A stretch of DNA of 5,259 nt, taken from positions 1-5,259 of the forward strand of contig JANTHH010000188.1 of the NCBI GenBank assembly GCA_024762485.1. The letters are read 5' to 3'. The stretch's first letter is position 1, and every line of letters starts with the position of its first letter. Positions 1-5,257 of this stretch are shown here, piece by piece. Source of the stretch: Chromatiales bacterium (GTDB lineage Bacteria; Pseudomonadota; Gammaproteobacteria; Chromatiales; Chromatiaceae). A program made the translations under genes and the position numbers. A model generated the notes under the pieces. It was not told where the DNA came from, did no database searches, and saw only the letters and a list, made by a program, of their open reading frames with translations.

Positions 1-747
1 GGCAATTTCACCGGCGGAAAAGGAAGCGAGCGCATCCTTCCAGGACAGATTCTTCATCTCACAGGTGCGGAAGATGTCCTTCATGGTCTCCATGGCCCTC
101 AAACCTTGAGGGTTGTTGAAGTTGGGCTGACCGTTCTTGACGATGGGGGTGTCCTGGCTCCATAACATGGCCTGGTTGAACCAGTTACCGGTGATGTTCC
201 AGCCCCAGAAAATCGGGTTCTTGACGCCAGATTTCTTCAGTTTGACGCATGCATCAGTGACCTCGTCCCAGGTGGTAGGCAACTTCTCGATACCCGCCTT
301 TTTCATCATGTCCATGTTGTAGTAGCCCACAGGCAGGGACACGGCAAACGGTAGTCCGTACACCTGGCCATTGAACGTACCCAGGTCCAGCATGGCCTTG
401 TGGTACCCCTCTTTCTTAAAGTCCGCTTCCTTGGCAATGAAAGGTTCCAGGGATTCTGCGATACCTTTGTGCACCAGCACGGCCTGGCGATTCAGTCCCT
501 GCATGGTGACATCCGGGAGGTTGCCAGAGACCGATTCCCGCAGGACGGTATTGGTACCGTCCTCATAATCCTCGTACACAGCACGGAACTTCACCTTGAT
601 GTCGGGATGAACCTTCGAGAAGTCCTTCATTATCTTCTCAAAGGTCACGTCGAATAGGTGAGAGTAGGGGTATCCCACCTCGATATCTACGGCGTTTGCG
701 CCAGTAGTAAATGCGGCCAGTACCAGGCCGGACAGCAGCTTCTTCAT
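1..747 (-). CDS. ABC importer periplasmic solute-binding protein, family 1 (MalE/UgpB-like), C-terminus cut by window edge
   Basis: Periplasmic receptor that captures the substrate and delivers it to the two permeases encoded just upstream. The frame is open from the ATG at 747 to base 1 (249 residues seen). Family members usually have about 400-440, so most of the C-terminal lobe is missing. Residues 1-19 form a signal peptide: MKK, a hydrophobic core, then ANA before VD, a good signal peptidase I site. There is no lipobox cysteine, which fits a free periplasmic protein of a Gram-negative. Family landmarks are SGNLPDV (74-80), YGLPF (130-134) and GYYNMDMMKKAGI followed by PTTWDEV (141-163), the usual ligand-domain signatures. 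Two cysteines are visible (167, 229). The start has GGAG (bases 754-757) six bases upstream. A 66-bp gap separates it from the permease stop, and it is the last of the visible operon genes. The substrate cannot be read from the sequence; sugar, polyol, glycerol-3-phosphate or a glycerophosphodiester are all possible. Confidence 0.93.
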   Translation of the reverse strand, partial: MKKLLSGLVLAAFTTGANAVDIEVGYPYSHLFDVTFEKIMKDFSKVHPDIKVKFRAVYEDYEDGTNTVLRESVSGNLPDVTMQGLNRQAVLVHKGIAESLEPFIAKEADFKKEGYHKAMLDLGTFNGQVYGLPFAVSLPVGYYNMDMMKKAGIEKLPTTWDEVTDACVKLKKSGVKNPIFWGWNITGNWFNQAMLWSQDTPIVKNGQPNFNNPQGLRAMETMKDIFRTCEMKNLSWKDALASFSAGEIA

Positions 748-813
748 AGGAATCTCCGATTGGTTTTGGTTGACAGGTTTAACATCTCTCTCATGAACGG
801 CAGCCTGCTTTGG

Positions 814-1710
814 CTACTTCATTCCGGACAACGTGATGCCCTCGATGAACTTCTTCTGCGCCAGGAGGAAGGCCGCAATCAGCGGGATGACAATGATTGT
901 GGCGGTTGCCATCATTGGTCCCCAGGCGGAACCGTCTGCACCGCCTCTGAATTCGCGCAACCCCAATGGCGGGGTGAACAGCTCTCGATTGCCGGTGATC
1001 ACCACGCGCGGCCAGAAATAGTCATTCCAATGAGCCACCACGGAGAAGATGGCGAAGGCCATCAGGGCGGGCACGGCGGTAGGCAACATTACACGCCAAA
1101 CGATCGAGAGCTCACTCATCCCGTCAAGGCGGGCCGCGTCGATCAGATCGTCCGGCACGGTCTTGAAGAACTGGCGCATCAGAAATATGCCGAACACCGA
1201 GATGGTCCAGGGTATGATCAATGCGGCATAGGTGTTGGTCAGGCCAACCTTGGCCAACATGATGTACAAGGGGAGGGCGATGGCATGTACTGGGATCAAC
1301 AGGCAGAACAGCACCATCGCAAACACCGTTTCCCGGCCCCACCAGCGCAACTTCGACAACGCGTAGGCGGCAGGGACGGCGACGATCAGCTGGATCAGAA
1401 AGATCGATGCAGTAACAAAGGCCCCATTGAACAGGTAGCGCAACAAGGGAGCCTTTTTGAAGGCCTGAGTGTAGTTGTACACAACGGGGATAGTGGTGCA
1501 CTGTTCGCGGCTGTTCCCTAGCTTGACGCAGTACTCGTCGACCATGGGCTTCTGCGCACCGAAGAAGCCGCCGGTATTAGTTTCAATTTCGTGGGGCGAT
1601 TTCAGCGAGTAGCTCAACATGGTGTAGAACGGCAGGATCACGATCAATGCGCCGACGATCAGCACGGCGTGTTTGAACGCCTCCACCAAGGGTGAGGAAT
1701 GGTGTCTCAT
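814..1710 (-). CDS. ABC sugar-type importer permease, MalG/UgpE-like
   Basis: Inner-membrane subunit that forms half of the translocation channel with the preceding permease. It has 298 residues from the ATG at 1710. The first hydrophobic segment is near 13-34 and later ones near 95-117, 127-152, 160-180, 208-227 and 266-285. The cytoplasmic EAA loop that docks on the ATPase is at about 187-213, with DAARLDG at 191-197 (Asp for the usual first Glu, conservative) and LP at 209-210. The loop between the first two membrane segments is longer than in typical MalG/UgpE proteins and contains Cys61 and Cys71. The start at 1710 is preferred because its ATG overlaps the TGA of the upstream permease as ATGA, a classic coupling arrangement. 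The frame also extends 10 codons upstream to a TTG at 1740, which is less likely. The assignment to binding-protein-dependent transport membrane proteins is firm; the substrate is unknown. Confidence 0.93.
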   Translation of the reverse strand: MRHHSSPLVEAFKHAVLIVGALIVILPFYTMLSYSLKSPHEIETNTGGFFGAQKPMVDEYCVKLGNSREQCTTIPVVYNYTQAFKKAPLLRYLFNGAFVTASIFLIQLIVAVPAAYALSKLRWWGRETVFAMVLFCLLIPVHAIALPLYIMLAKVGLTNTYAALIIPWTISVFGIFLMRQFFKTVPDDLIDAARLDGMSELSIVWRVMLPTAVPALMAFAIFSVVAHWNDYFWPRVVITGNRELFTPPLGLREFRGGADGSAWGPMMATATIIVIPLIAAFLLAQKKFIEGITLSGMK

Positions 1711-2681
1711 GCGTAATGCACCCGCCGCTCGACCAACCAACGCTGGGCCAGGGTAAGGAGCATCACAAACACCAGGAACGCCACCGTGATGGCCGCGCCC
1801 ATGCCGACCAGGTTGTGTTGAATCGCTTTCTCATAGATGGCGTACATCATCACGAAGGTGCTCTTCACCGGGCCGCCGTGAGTCAGTGCCTCCACCGTGT
1901 CGAACACCTGGAACGAACGGATCAGGGTGATGGTCACGACGAATACCGTGGTTGGCCCAAGCATTGGCCAGGTGATCAACCAGAAGCGAGTCCAGGACGA
2001 TCGCACGCCATCCATCTCCGCCGCTGCGTGTAATTCCCTGGGCACCGAGGTCAGCCCTGCCAAGTACAACACCATGTTGAACCCGAAGGCCTGCCAGATC
2101 CCGATGAAGCAGATTGTCCGGATGGCATAGTCGCGGTCACCCAGCCACAGGGGAAAACCTTGGCTACAGCCCTGTCCATACCAACTGGAGGACGGATCAT
2201 TGCCGTACCAGGCACCGGTCGCGAGGCGGTATACCCAGCCACTATCACAGCCATCGGACAAGGTATCGTTGATCAAGCCGATCGTAGGGTGCAGGGCGAA
2301 TTCCCAGGCAATGGCCATGGCCAGAAGGGTCGCCATGACAGGCAAGAAATAGATGGTCTTGTAGATGCTGCCGCCATGGCGTAAGGAGTTGATCAACAAG
2401 GCCGCACCCAGCCCCAGCAATACCGAGACCGGGACCACCACCAACACATAGGTCAGGCTGGCGACCAGCATCTTTTCATAGGTCGAGTGGGTGAAAATCC
2501 TCGTATAGTTTTCGCCGCCAACCCACTCGAAACCGGCGTTGCCCAGGCTGTAGTCCGTAAAGGAAAGCACAGTAGCCACCGCGATCGGTGCAATCAGGAT
2601 CACCAGCATCAGGATGATGGCTGGTGCACTCAGCAGAAGGGCAATGCCCTGGTGGCGCCTGTCGACGACATTTTTACCCAC
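1707..2681 (-). CDS. ABC sugar-type importer permease, MalF/UgpA-like, with extra periplasmic segment
   Basis: Inner-membrane channel subunit, 324 residues. Predicted membrane segments lie near 12-34, 72-97, 108-128, 185-210, 243-260 and 292-314. The EAA loop is recognisable at 216-240 (ELHAAAEMDG then FWLITWP), but the first Glu of the EAAxxDG core is Ala219. SFQVFD followed later by HGGP (256-271) is typical of UgpA-like proteins. Between the third and fourth membrane segments, residues about 141-178 form an insertion relative to standard UgpA. It is rich in Trp, Tyr, Gly and Ser and holds Cys145 and Cys172. It should lie in the periplasm, where a disulfide could form. The start is a GTG at 2681 overlapping the ATPase stop by 8 bp. 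AGAGG (within 2691-2696) sits nine bases upstream, and no better in-frame start exists. Translation is probably coupled to both neighbours. Confidence 0.93.
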   Translation of the reverse strand: MGKNVVDRRHQGIALLLSAPAIILMLVILIAPIAVATVLSFTDYSLGNAGFEWVGGENYTRIFTHSTYEKMLVASLTYVLVVVPVSVLLGLGAALLINSLRHGGSIYKTIYFLPVMATLLAMAIAWEFALHPTIGLINDTLSDGCDSGWVYRLATGAWYGNDPSSSWYGQGCSQGFPLWLGDRDYAIRTICFIGIWQAFGFNMVLYLAGLTSVPRELHAAAEMDGVRSSWTRFWLITWPMLGPTTVFVVTITLIRSFQVFDTVEALTHGGPVKSTFVMMYAIYEKAIQHNLVGMGAAITVAFLVFVMLLTLAQRWLVERRVHYA

Positions 2682-3846
2682 AGGGTGCAGCCTCTCGCAC
2701 TGGGCCGACTTCTGCTACTTCGGTGTCGACGCGCCGTCCCTGCAGATCGAAGACCAGTGCCCGCTCCCGCGGGAAATCCAAATGGACTCTATGCTTTACC
2801 GCTATTCCTGCGGCGAGGTCATGGGGCAGGCGAACGATCACGCTCTGATCCCCGCCGTCTAGGTGGAGATGAAGGAATACCTCGGCGCCAAGATTTTCAA
2901 TGAGTTGTACTACTCCCGAAAAAATCGCCCGCTCGGGATCGGCAAGACAAAGATGCTCCGGTCTTATCCCGATTTGAATTGTTTCGCCTGCAAGGGGGGC
3001 TTCAAGGCACAGAGCCGTCTCTTTCCCCAGTAGGTAGACATTCCCATTACTGGTTACCGAGCCGGGGAAAAGATTGATCTTTGGAGAGCCGATAAATTCG
3101 GCGACGCGAACGTCCCTCGGGTTCTGATAGACTTCACTTGGTGTACCCACCTGTACCAACTCACCCTCCATCATGACGGCGATACGGTCGGACATGGTCA
3201 TCGCCTCGGTCTGATCGTGAGTCACATAGATGAAGGTGGATCGCAGCCGCCGATGGAGTTGGGTGATCTCGGTGCGCATGTGCACGCGCAACTTGGCGTC
3301 CAGGTTGGAAAGCGGCTCATCAAACAGGAAGACCTTCGGATGGCGCACGATCGCCCTGCCGACAGCAACACGTTGCCGCTGGCCGCCGGATAGCTGCGCT
3401 GGCTTGCGATTGAGCAGCTCTTGCAGGCCGAGGATCTCGGAGGCTTCGGCCACGCGCCCTGTGATATTTCGCTCCTGTGCTCGCGTGCCAGGCACCAGCC
3501 AATGTGCCAATGGGAGGCGTTGCCAGGTGGACAGCCAACGCATGCGCAGGGGCACGGCAATATTGTCAAAGACGCTGAGGTGCGGATACAGCGCATAAGA
3601 TTGAAATACCATCGCCAGATCACGTTCGCTGGGGCGCACTTTGCTCACTCGCTTGTCTGCGATCAGGACGTCGCCCCCGGATTGCTCCTCAAGGCCCGCA
3701 ATAATGCGCAACAAGGTGGATTTTCCGCAGCCGGAAGGCCCGACGAGCGTAAGGAACTCACCATCACGAATATCAAGTTCGATACCCTTCAGCGCCTGGG
3801 TTGCACCGAAGCGTTTGGTGATAGCTTGTAACTTGAGGTTCGCCAT
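2674..3846 (-). CDS. ABC importer ATP-binding protein, MalK/UgpC family
   Basis: Cytoplasmic ATPase that powers the two permeases; 390 residues, close to the family's usual 360-380. All nucleotide-binding motifs are present: Walker A GPSGCGKST (36-44), Q-loop Gln82 in VFQSYALYPHL, signature LSGGQ (152-156), Walker B VFLFDEP (172-178) with catalytic Glu177, D-loop SNLDA (180-184) and switch His210. From about residue 240 a MalK-type C-terminal regulatory (TOBE) domain follows, with the typical GIRPEHL at 293-299. An extra basic and aromatic stretch (about 101-127) sits in the helical subdomain between Q-loop and signature. It is longer than in E. coli MalK, though I believe some related ATPases have one. 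It is the first full-length gene of the minus-strand operon, which is unusual because ugp- and mal-type operons often put it last. The ATG at 3846 lacks a clear Shine-Dalgarno sequence; a small ORF with a strong one ends 20 bp upstream. The family is certain, the substrate is not. Confidence 0.95.
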   Translation of the reverse strand: MANLKLQAITKRFGATQALKGIELDIRDGEFLTLVGPSGCGKSTLLRIIAGLEEQSGGDVLIADKRVSKVRPSERDLAMVFQSYALYPHLSVFDNIAVPLRMRWLSTWQRLPLAHWLVPGTRAQERNITGRVAEASEILGLQELLNRKPAQLSGGQRQRVAVGRAIVRHPKVFLFDEPLSNLDAKLRVHMRTEITQLHRRLRSTFIYVTHDQTEAMTMSDRIAVMMEGELVQVGTPSEVYQNPRDVRVAEFIGSPKINLFPGSVTSNGNVYLLGKETALCLEAPLAGETIQIGIRPEHLCLADPERAIFSGVVQLIENLGAEVFLHLHLDGGDQSVIVRLPHDLAAGIAVKHRVHLDFPRERALVFDLQGRRVDTEVAEVGPVREAAPCG

Positions 3847-3866
3847 TTGAACGCAAAATCAGAGGG

Positions 3867-3947
3867 TCAGGATCGGTGAGTGGTGAACGTAGCAGCCACT
3901 GTCACACGAGTGTCGAATGCGCTCTCGGGATGGTTGCTGTGGGTCAT
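3867..3947 (-). CDS. Candidate 26-residue leader peptide upstream of the ATPase gene
   Basis: A short frame of 26 codons starts with ATG at 3947 and stops with TGA at 3869-3867, 20 bp before the ATPase ATG and in a different frame. Its ribosome binding site is the best in the window: GGGAGG six bases before the ATG. The peptide begins MTHSNHPESAF, ends in TFTTHRS and has no signal peptide or membrane segment. The ATPase gene itself lacks an obvious Shine-Dalgarno, so ribosomes ending here could reinitiate on it. The ORF could therefore be a regulatory leader, or an ancient truncated gene start. I do not recognise the peptide. The TVAATFT stretch loosely recalls the opening strand of some FkbH-like proteins, but seven residues are too few to rely on. 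It may be chance. Confidence 0.35.
   Translation of the reverse strand: MTHSNHPESAFDTRVTVAATFTTHRS
3899..3913 (+). repeat. 15-bp direct repeat, copy 1 (CTGTCACACGAGTGT)
   Basis: This matches 4020-4034 at 13 of 15 positions, both differences being C/T transitions. Within this copy TGTC recurs 11 bp apart (3900 and 3911), the spacing of a PhoB-type tandem half-site. The second half (GTGTCGA) matches the CTGTCAT consensus at only 4 of 7 positions. It also lies inside the candidate leader ORF. Probable regulator-binding site; the regulator is unknown. Confidence 0.4.
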
Positions 3948-3953
3948 GCTTCG

Positions 3954-3959
3954 CCTCCC
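3954..3959 (-). promoter_or_regulatory. Strong Shine-Dalgarno (GGGAGG) ahead of the 26-codon ORF
   Basis: The minus strand reads GGGAGG, then CGAAGC, then ATG. This near-perfect anti-16S match at optimal spacing is the main reason to take the small ORF seriously. Confidence 0.5.
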
Positions 3960-4019
3960 AGATTTCGCAGGTATTGTTGAGGCGGGGTGTGTCACTTTCG
4001 TTGAGAAAACATGACCTGG

Positions 4020-4034
4020 CTGTCACATGAGCGT
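4020..4034 (+). repeat. 15-bp direct repeat, copy 2 (CTGTCACATGAGCGT)
   Basis: Second copy of the motif, 121 bp from the first and about 100 bp before the hydrolase start. Its first half matches the Pho-box half-site CTGTCAT at 6 of 7 positions; the second half (GCGTGAA) fits poorly. It overlaps the inverted TGAC-N6-GTCA element at 4012-4025. It may be an operator for one or both divergent transcripts; this is inference. Confidence 0.4.
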
Positions 4035-4133
4035 GAATGGATGGATGAATCACTCGCTTGTCGAACCCGGTTCCTGTGGCGGTCGTGTTGTTCGATGCCA
4101 CCACGATCCTGTCGGTACTAATATGGCTGCAAG

Positions 4134-4934
4134 ATGCTGTGGGACATGAATGTGAAAACGATCCGGGTCGTGACACTAAATACTTGGAAGTGCAGTGGCG
4201 ATTATGCTCGCCGCCTCAGGCGGATGGCCGAAGGGCTGCGAGCGCTGGCGCCCGACCTGATCCTGTTGCAGGAGGTTTTCGCGACAATAGACGGTGCAAG
4301 GAACACCGGTACCTTCTTGGCAGAAAGCCTACAGATGCACTGTTGTTTTCAACCCGCGCGGAAGAAGATCCGGGGGTCCCAGGATGGGGACGTCCAAAGC
4401 TATTCTGGGTTGGCTGTGCTGTCGCATCAGCCCCATCTGGCGCAGGGCCTGTTAGGCCTACCCTGTGACAGCCGCGACGGTGATCGATGGGCTCAGTGGC
4501 TGAACCTGCGTCTCCGGGATCAACGCCTGATGGTGATCAATACGCACCTGACGCATTTGGCCAGCGAGGAGTCACTACGGCAGCAGCAGTTGGAAGTCAT
4601 AGTGTCATTTGCCGCGACCAAAGCCGGCAATGGCTTGGTCATGATGGGAGGGGATCTCAATACCGGGTCTGGAGAGCCGGCTATGAACTGGCTGGAATCG
4701 CAGCAGATATTGCCGGCATTCAACGCCTGGCGCGAAACAGAAGCGTATCCTGTGAGCGGCACTTTGGTAGGTGAGGATGACAACGCATGCATCGATCACC
4801 TCTTACGGTTCTCACCTGCTGAGAGTAAGTCCAACATCCACTGGAGCAGATGTTTTACCGCCCTGGGGGAGGCGGACGATACAGGGACTCATGCAAGCGA
4901 TCACCTCGCAGTCGTTGGCGAACTGTCGTGTTGA
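4134..4934 (+). CDS. Endonuclease/exonuclease/phosphatase (EEP) family metal-dependent hydrolase
   Basis: Probable Mg-dependent phosphoesterase or phosphodiesterase of the DNase I-like fold; 266 residues, a single-domain length. All family active-site motifs occur in order: TLNTW with Asn16, LLQEV with metal-binding Glu47, the SGLAVLS strand (91-97), INTHLTH with Asn136 and His138, GGDLNT with Asp174 and Asn176, IDHLL with Asp221 and ASDHLAV with Asp256-His257. There is no signal peptide or membrane segment, so it should act in the cytoplasm. The fold covers DNA repair nucleases, sphingomyelinases and inositol phosphatases, so sequence alone does not give the substrate. It is divergent from the importer, which suggests, without proof, that it processes an imported phosphorylated compound. 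The start is uncertain: ATG at 4134 has no Shine-Dalgarno, ATG at 4146 has GGGA too close, and GTG at 4152 has GGGA seven bases upstream. The core begins after all three. Confidence 0.9.
   Translation: MLWDMNVKTIRVVTLNTWKCSGDYARRLRRMAEGLRALAPDLILLQEVFATIDGARNTGTFLAESLQMHCCFQPARKKIRGSQDGDVQSYSGLAVLSHQPHLAQGLLGLPCDSRDGDRWAQWLNLRLRDQRLMVINTHLTHLASEESLRQQQLEVIVSFAATKAGNGLVMMGGDLNTGSGEPAMNWLESQQILPAFNAWRETEAYPVSGTLVGEDDNACIDHLLRFSPAESKSNIHWSRCFTALGEADDTGTHASDHLAVVGELSC
4141..4144 (+). promoter_or_regulatory. GGGA, the only plausible ribosome binding site for the EEP gene
   Basis: GGGA at 4141-4144 is seven bases before GTG 4152 but only one base before ATG 4146, and it is downstream of ATG 4134. 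It therefore favours a GTG start at 4152 (protein beginning VKTIRVVTLNTW), six residues shorter than the longest frame. The match is only four bases. Confidence 0.3.
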
Positions 4935-5102
4935 TGCGCAATTGGGGGGCATTTATCGCGATGCCTGTGCCTACACCATCCACCCCAAGGGAGTGCACAA
5001 GGTCGAAATCTTCGGCGCCGGTTCTGGGCGCTGCGTGTCTTCTGGGGGATGGCCGTTTGAGCTAATCAATCAGCGGTATCCTGCTGCGGGTTAAACAACG
5101 TC

Positions 5103-5123
5103 CAAATCCTGCCCCCGCTACCA
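5103..5123 (+). other. tRNA 3'-end fragment (initiator-tRNA-like), candidate att site
   Basis: The 21 bases read as the end of a tRNA: T-loop remainder CAAAT, T-stem 3' strand CCTGC (5108-5112), acceptor 3' strand CCCCGCT (5113-5119), discriminator A and a coded CCA (5121-5123). The partner strands are missing. The five bases before the T-loop are CAACG, where GCAGG or GTAGG would be needed, and no AGCGGGG or CGCGGGG acceptor 5' strand appears about 75 bp upstream. It is therefore a fragment, not a gene. A CCCCGC acceptor end with an unpaired last position is typical of initiator tRNA-fMet (5' CGCGGGG), recalled rather than searched. A tRNA 3' end followed by a native terminator is what site-specific integration leaves at the distal end of an island. 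Confidence 0.55.
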
Positions 5124-5134
5124 ACGCCATTTCA

Positions 5135-5257
5135 CTAAGGGCTACCGCAAGGTGGCCCTTTTTTGATTCCTGCTTCGAACTGCGAGTTTTCCTTAGGGAA
5201 AAGTTCGATCTCGCCATGCAGATCACACGGCGCCTCGGTGCTGGCGGCAAGTCGCCT
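5135..5257 (-). CDS. Doubtful C-terminal end of an unknown protein entering from the right edge
   Basis: A frame open from the window edge ends at TAG (5137-5135) after 40 codons. Its composition is protein-like, for example the stretch LHGEIELFPKENSQFEAG. I do not recognise it. Its last 9 or so codons run through the plus-strand terminator hairpin and its middle crosses the inverted repeat, so it may be chance. If real, it is a gene converging on the tRNA fragment. Confidence 0.2.
   Translation of the reverse strand, partial: RRLAASTEAPCDLHGEIELFPKENSQFEAGIKKGPPCGSP
5137..5164 (+). terminator. Rho-independent terminator
   Basis: AAGGGCTACC (5137-5146) pairs over all ten positions, with one G-T wobble, with GGTGGCCCTT (5151-5160) around a GCAA tetraloop. 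A run of six T (5159-5164) follows. The T-run is on the plus strand, so it ends plus-strand transcripts. It lies 13 bases after the tRNA-like CCA, where a tRNA terminator would be. In its present position it would also end the EEP transcript, which has no terminator of its own. Confidence 0.85.
5175..5208. repeat. Interrupted inverted repeat (TCGAAC/GTTCGA flanking TTTTCC/GGAAAA)
   Basis: Outer arms TCGAAC (5175-5180) and GTTCGA (5203-5208) enclose inner arms TTTTCC (5187-5192) and GGAAAA (5197-5202) around TTAG. A six-base unpaired insert (5181-5186) sits on the left side only. It could be a protein-binding palindrome or a leader hairpin for a gene to the right. It has no T-run and is not an obvious terminator. 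Confidence 0.45.

Larger units (their letters stand above)
3847..4133. promoter_or_regulatory. Divergent intergenic control region between the transporter operon and the EEP hydrolase gene
   Basis: These 287 bp must contain the promoter for the plus-strand hydrolase and probably the one for the minus-strand transporter operon. I see no confident sigma-70 pair for the operon. On the plus strand, TACTAATAT at 4116-4124 resembles a -10 element but lacks a clear -35; if used, transcription would start within a few bases of the hydrolase's first ATG. Other structure includes TGTCAC three times on the plus strand (3900, 3990, 4021), an inverted TGAC-N6-GTCA at 4012-4025 and GAACC-C-GGTTC at 4063-4073. 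Any of these could be an operator, but none is proven. A 26-codon ORF lies at 3867-3947. Confidence 0.5.

Noticed and set aside
748..813. Possible hairpin or terminator between the MalG-like and binding-protein genes
   Set aside because: I found no stem of useful length and no T-run on the transcribed strand in these 66 bp.
658..1521. Long plus-strand ORF of 287 codons
   Set aside because: It lies antisense to the MalG-like permease, is rich in His, Gln, Gly and Arg, and shows no domain; it is a shadow frame of a well-supported membrane protein gene.
1708..1740. TTG start at 1740 for the MalG-like permease, giving 10 extra residues
   Set aside because: The ATG at 1710 forms an ATGA overlap with the upstream stop codon and gives a normal N-terminus ahead of the first membrane segment.
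3859..4176. Minus-strand ORF of 105 codons across the divergent intergenic region
   Set aside because: It starts antisense inside the EEP gene, has low-complexity Ser/Thr/His/Cys composition and no clear ribosome binding site; the 26-codon ORF in another frame is better supported.
4771..5094. Plus-strand ORF of 107 codons overlapping the EEP 3' end and running to just before the tRNA fragment
   Set aside because: Half of it lies out of frame inside the EEP gene. The part beyond 4934 looks mildly protein-like but has no convincing start or recognisable domain; it could be a remnant, but I cannot support a gene in 4935-5099.
5048..5123. Complete tRNA gene ending at the CCA at 5123
   Set aside because: The T-stem 5' strand does not pair with CCTGC, no matching acceptor 5' strand is found, and no D-arm or anticodon arm can be drawn in the 50 bases upstream.
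5062..5250. Minus-strand ORF of 62 codons containing MALVAGAGFG
   Set aside because: The AGAGF string is what a tRNA 3' end gives when read antisense, a known kind of spurious ORF; it supports the tRNA-fragment call rather than a protein.
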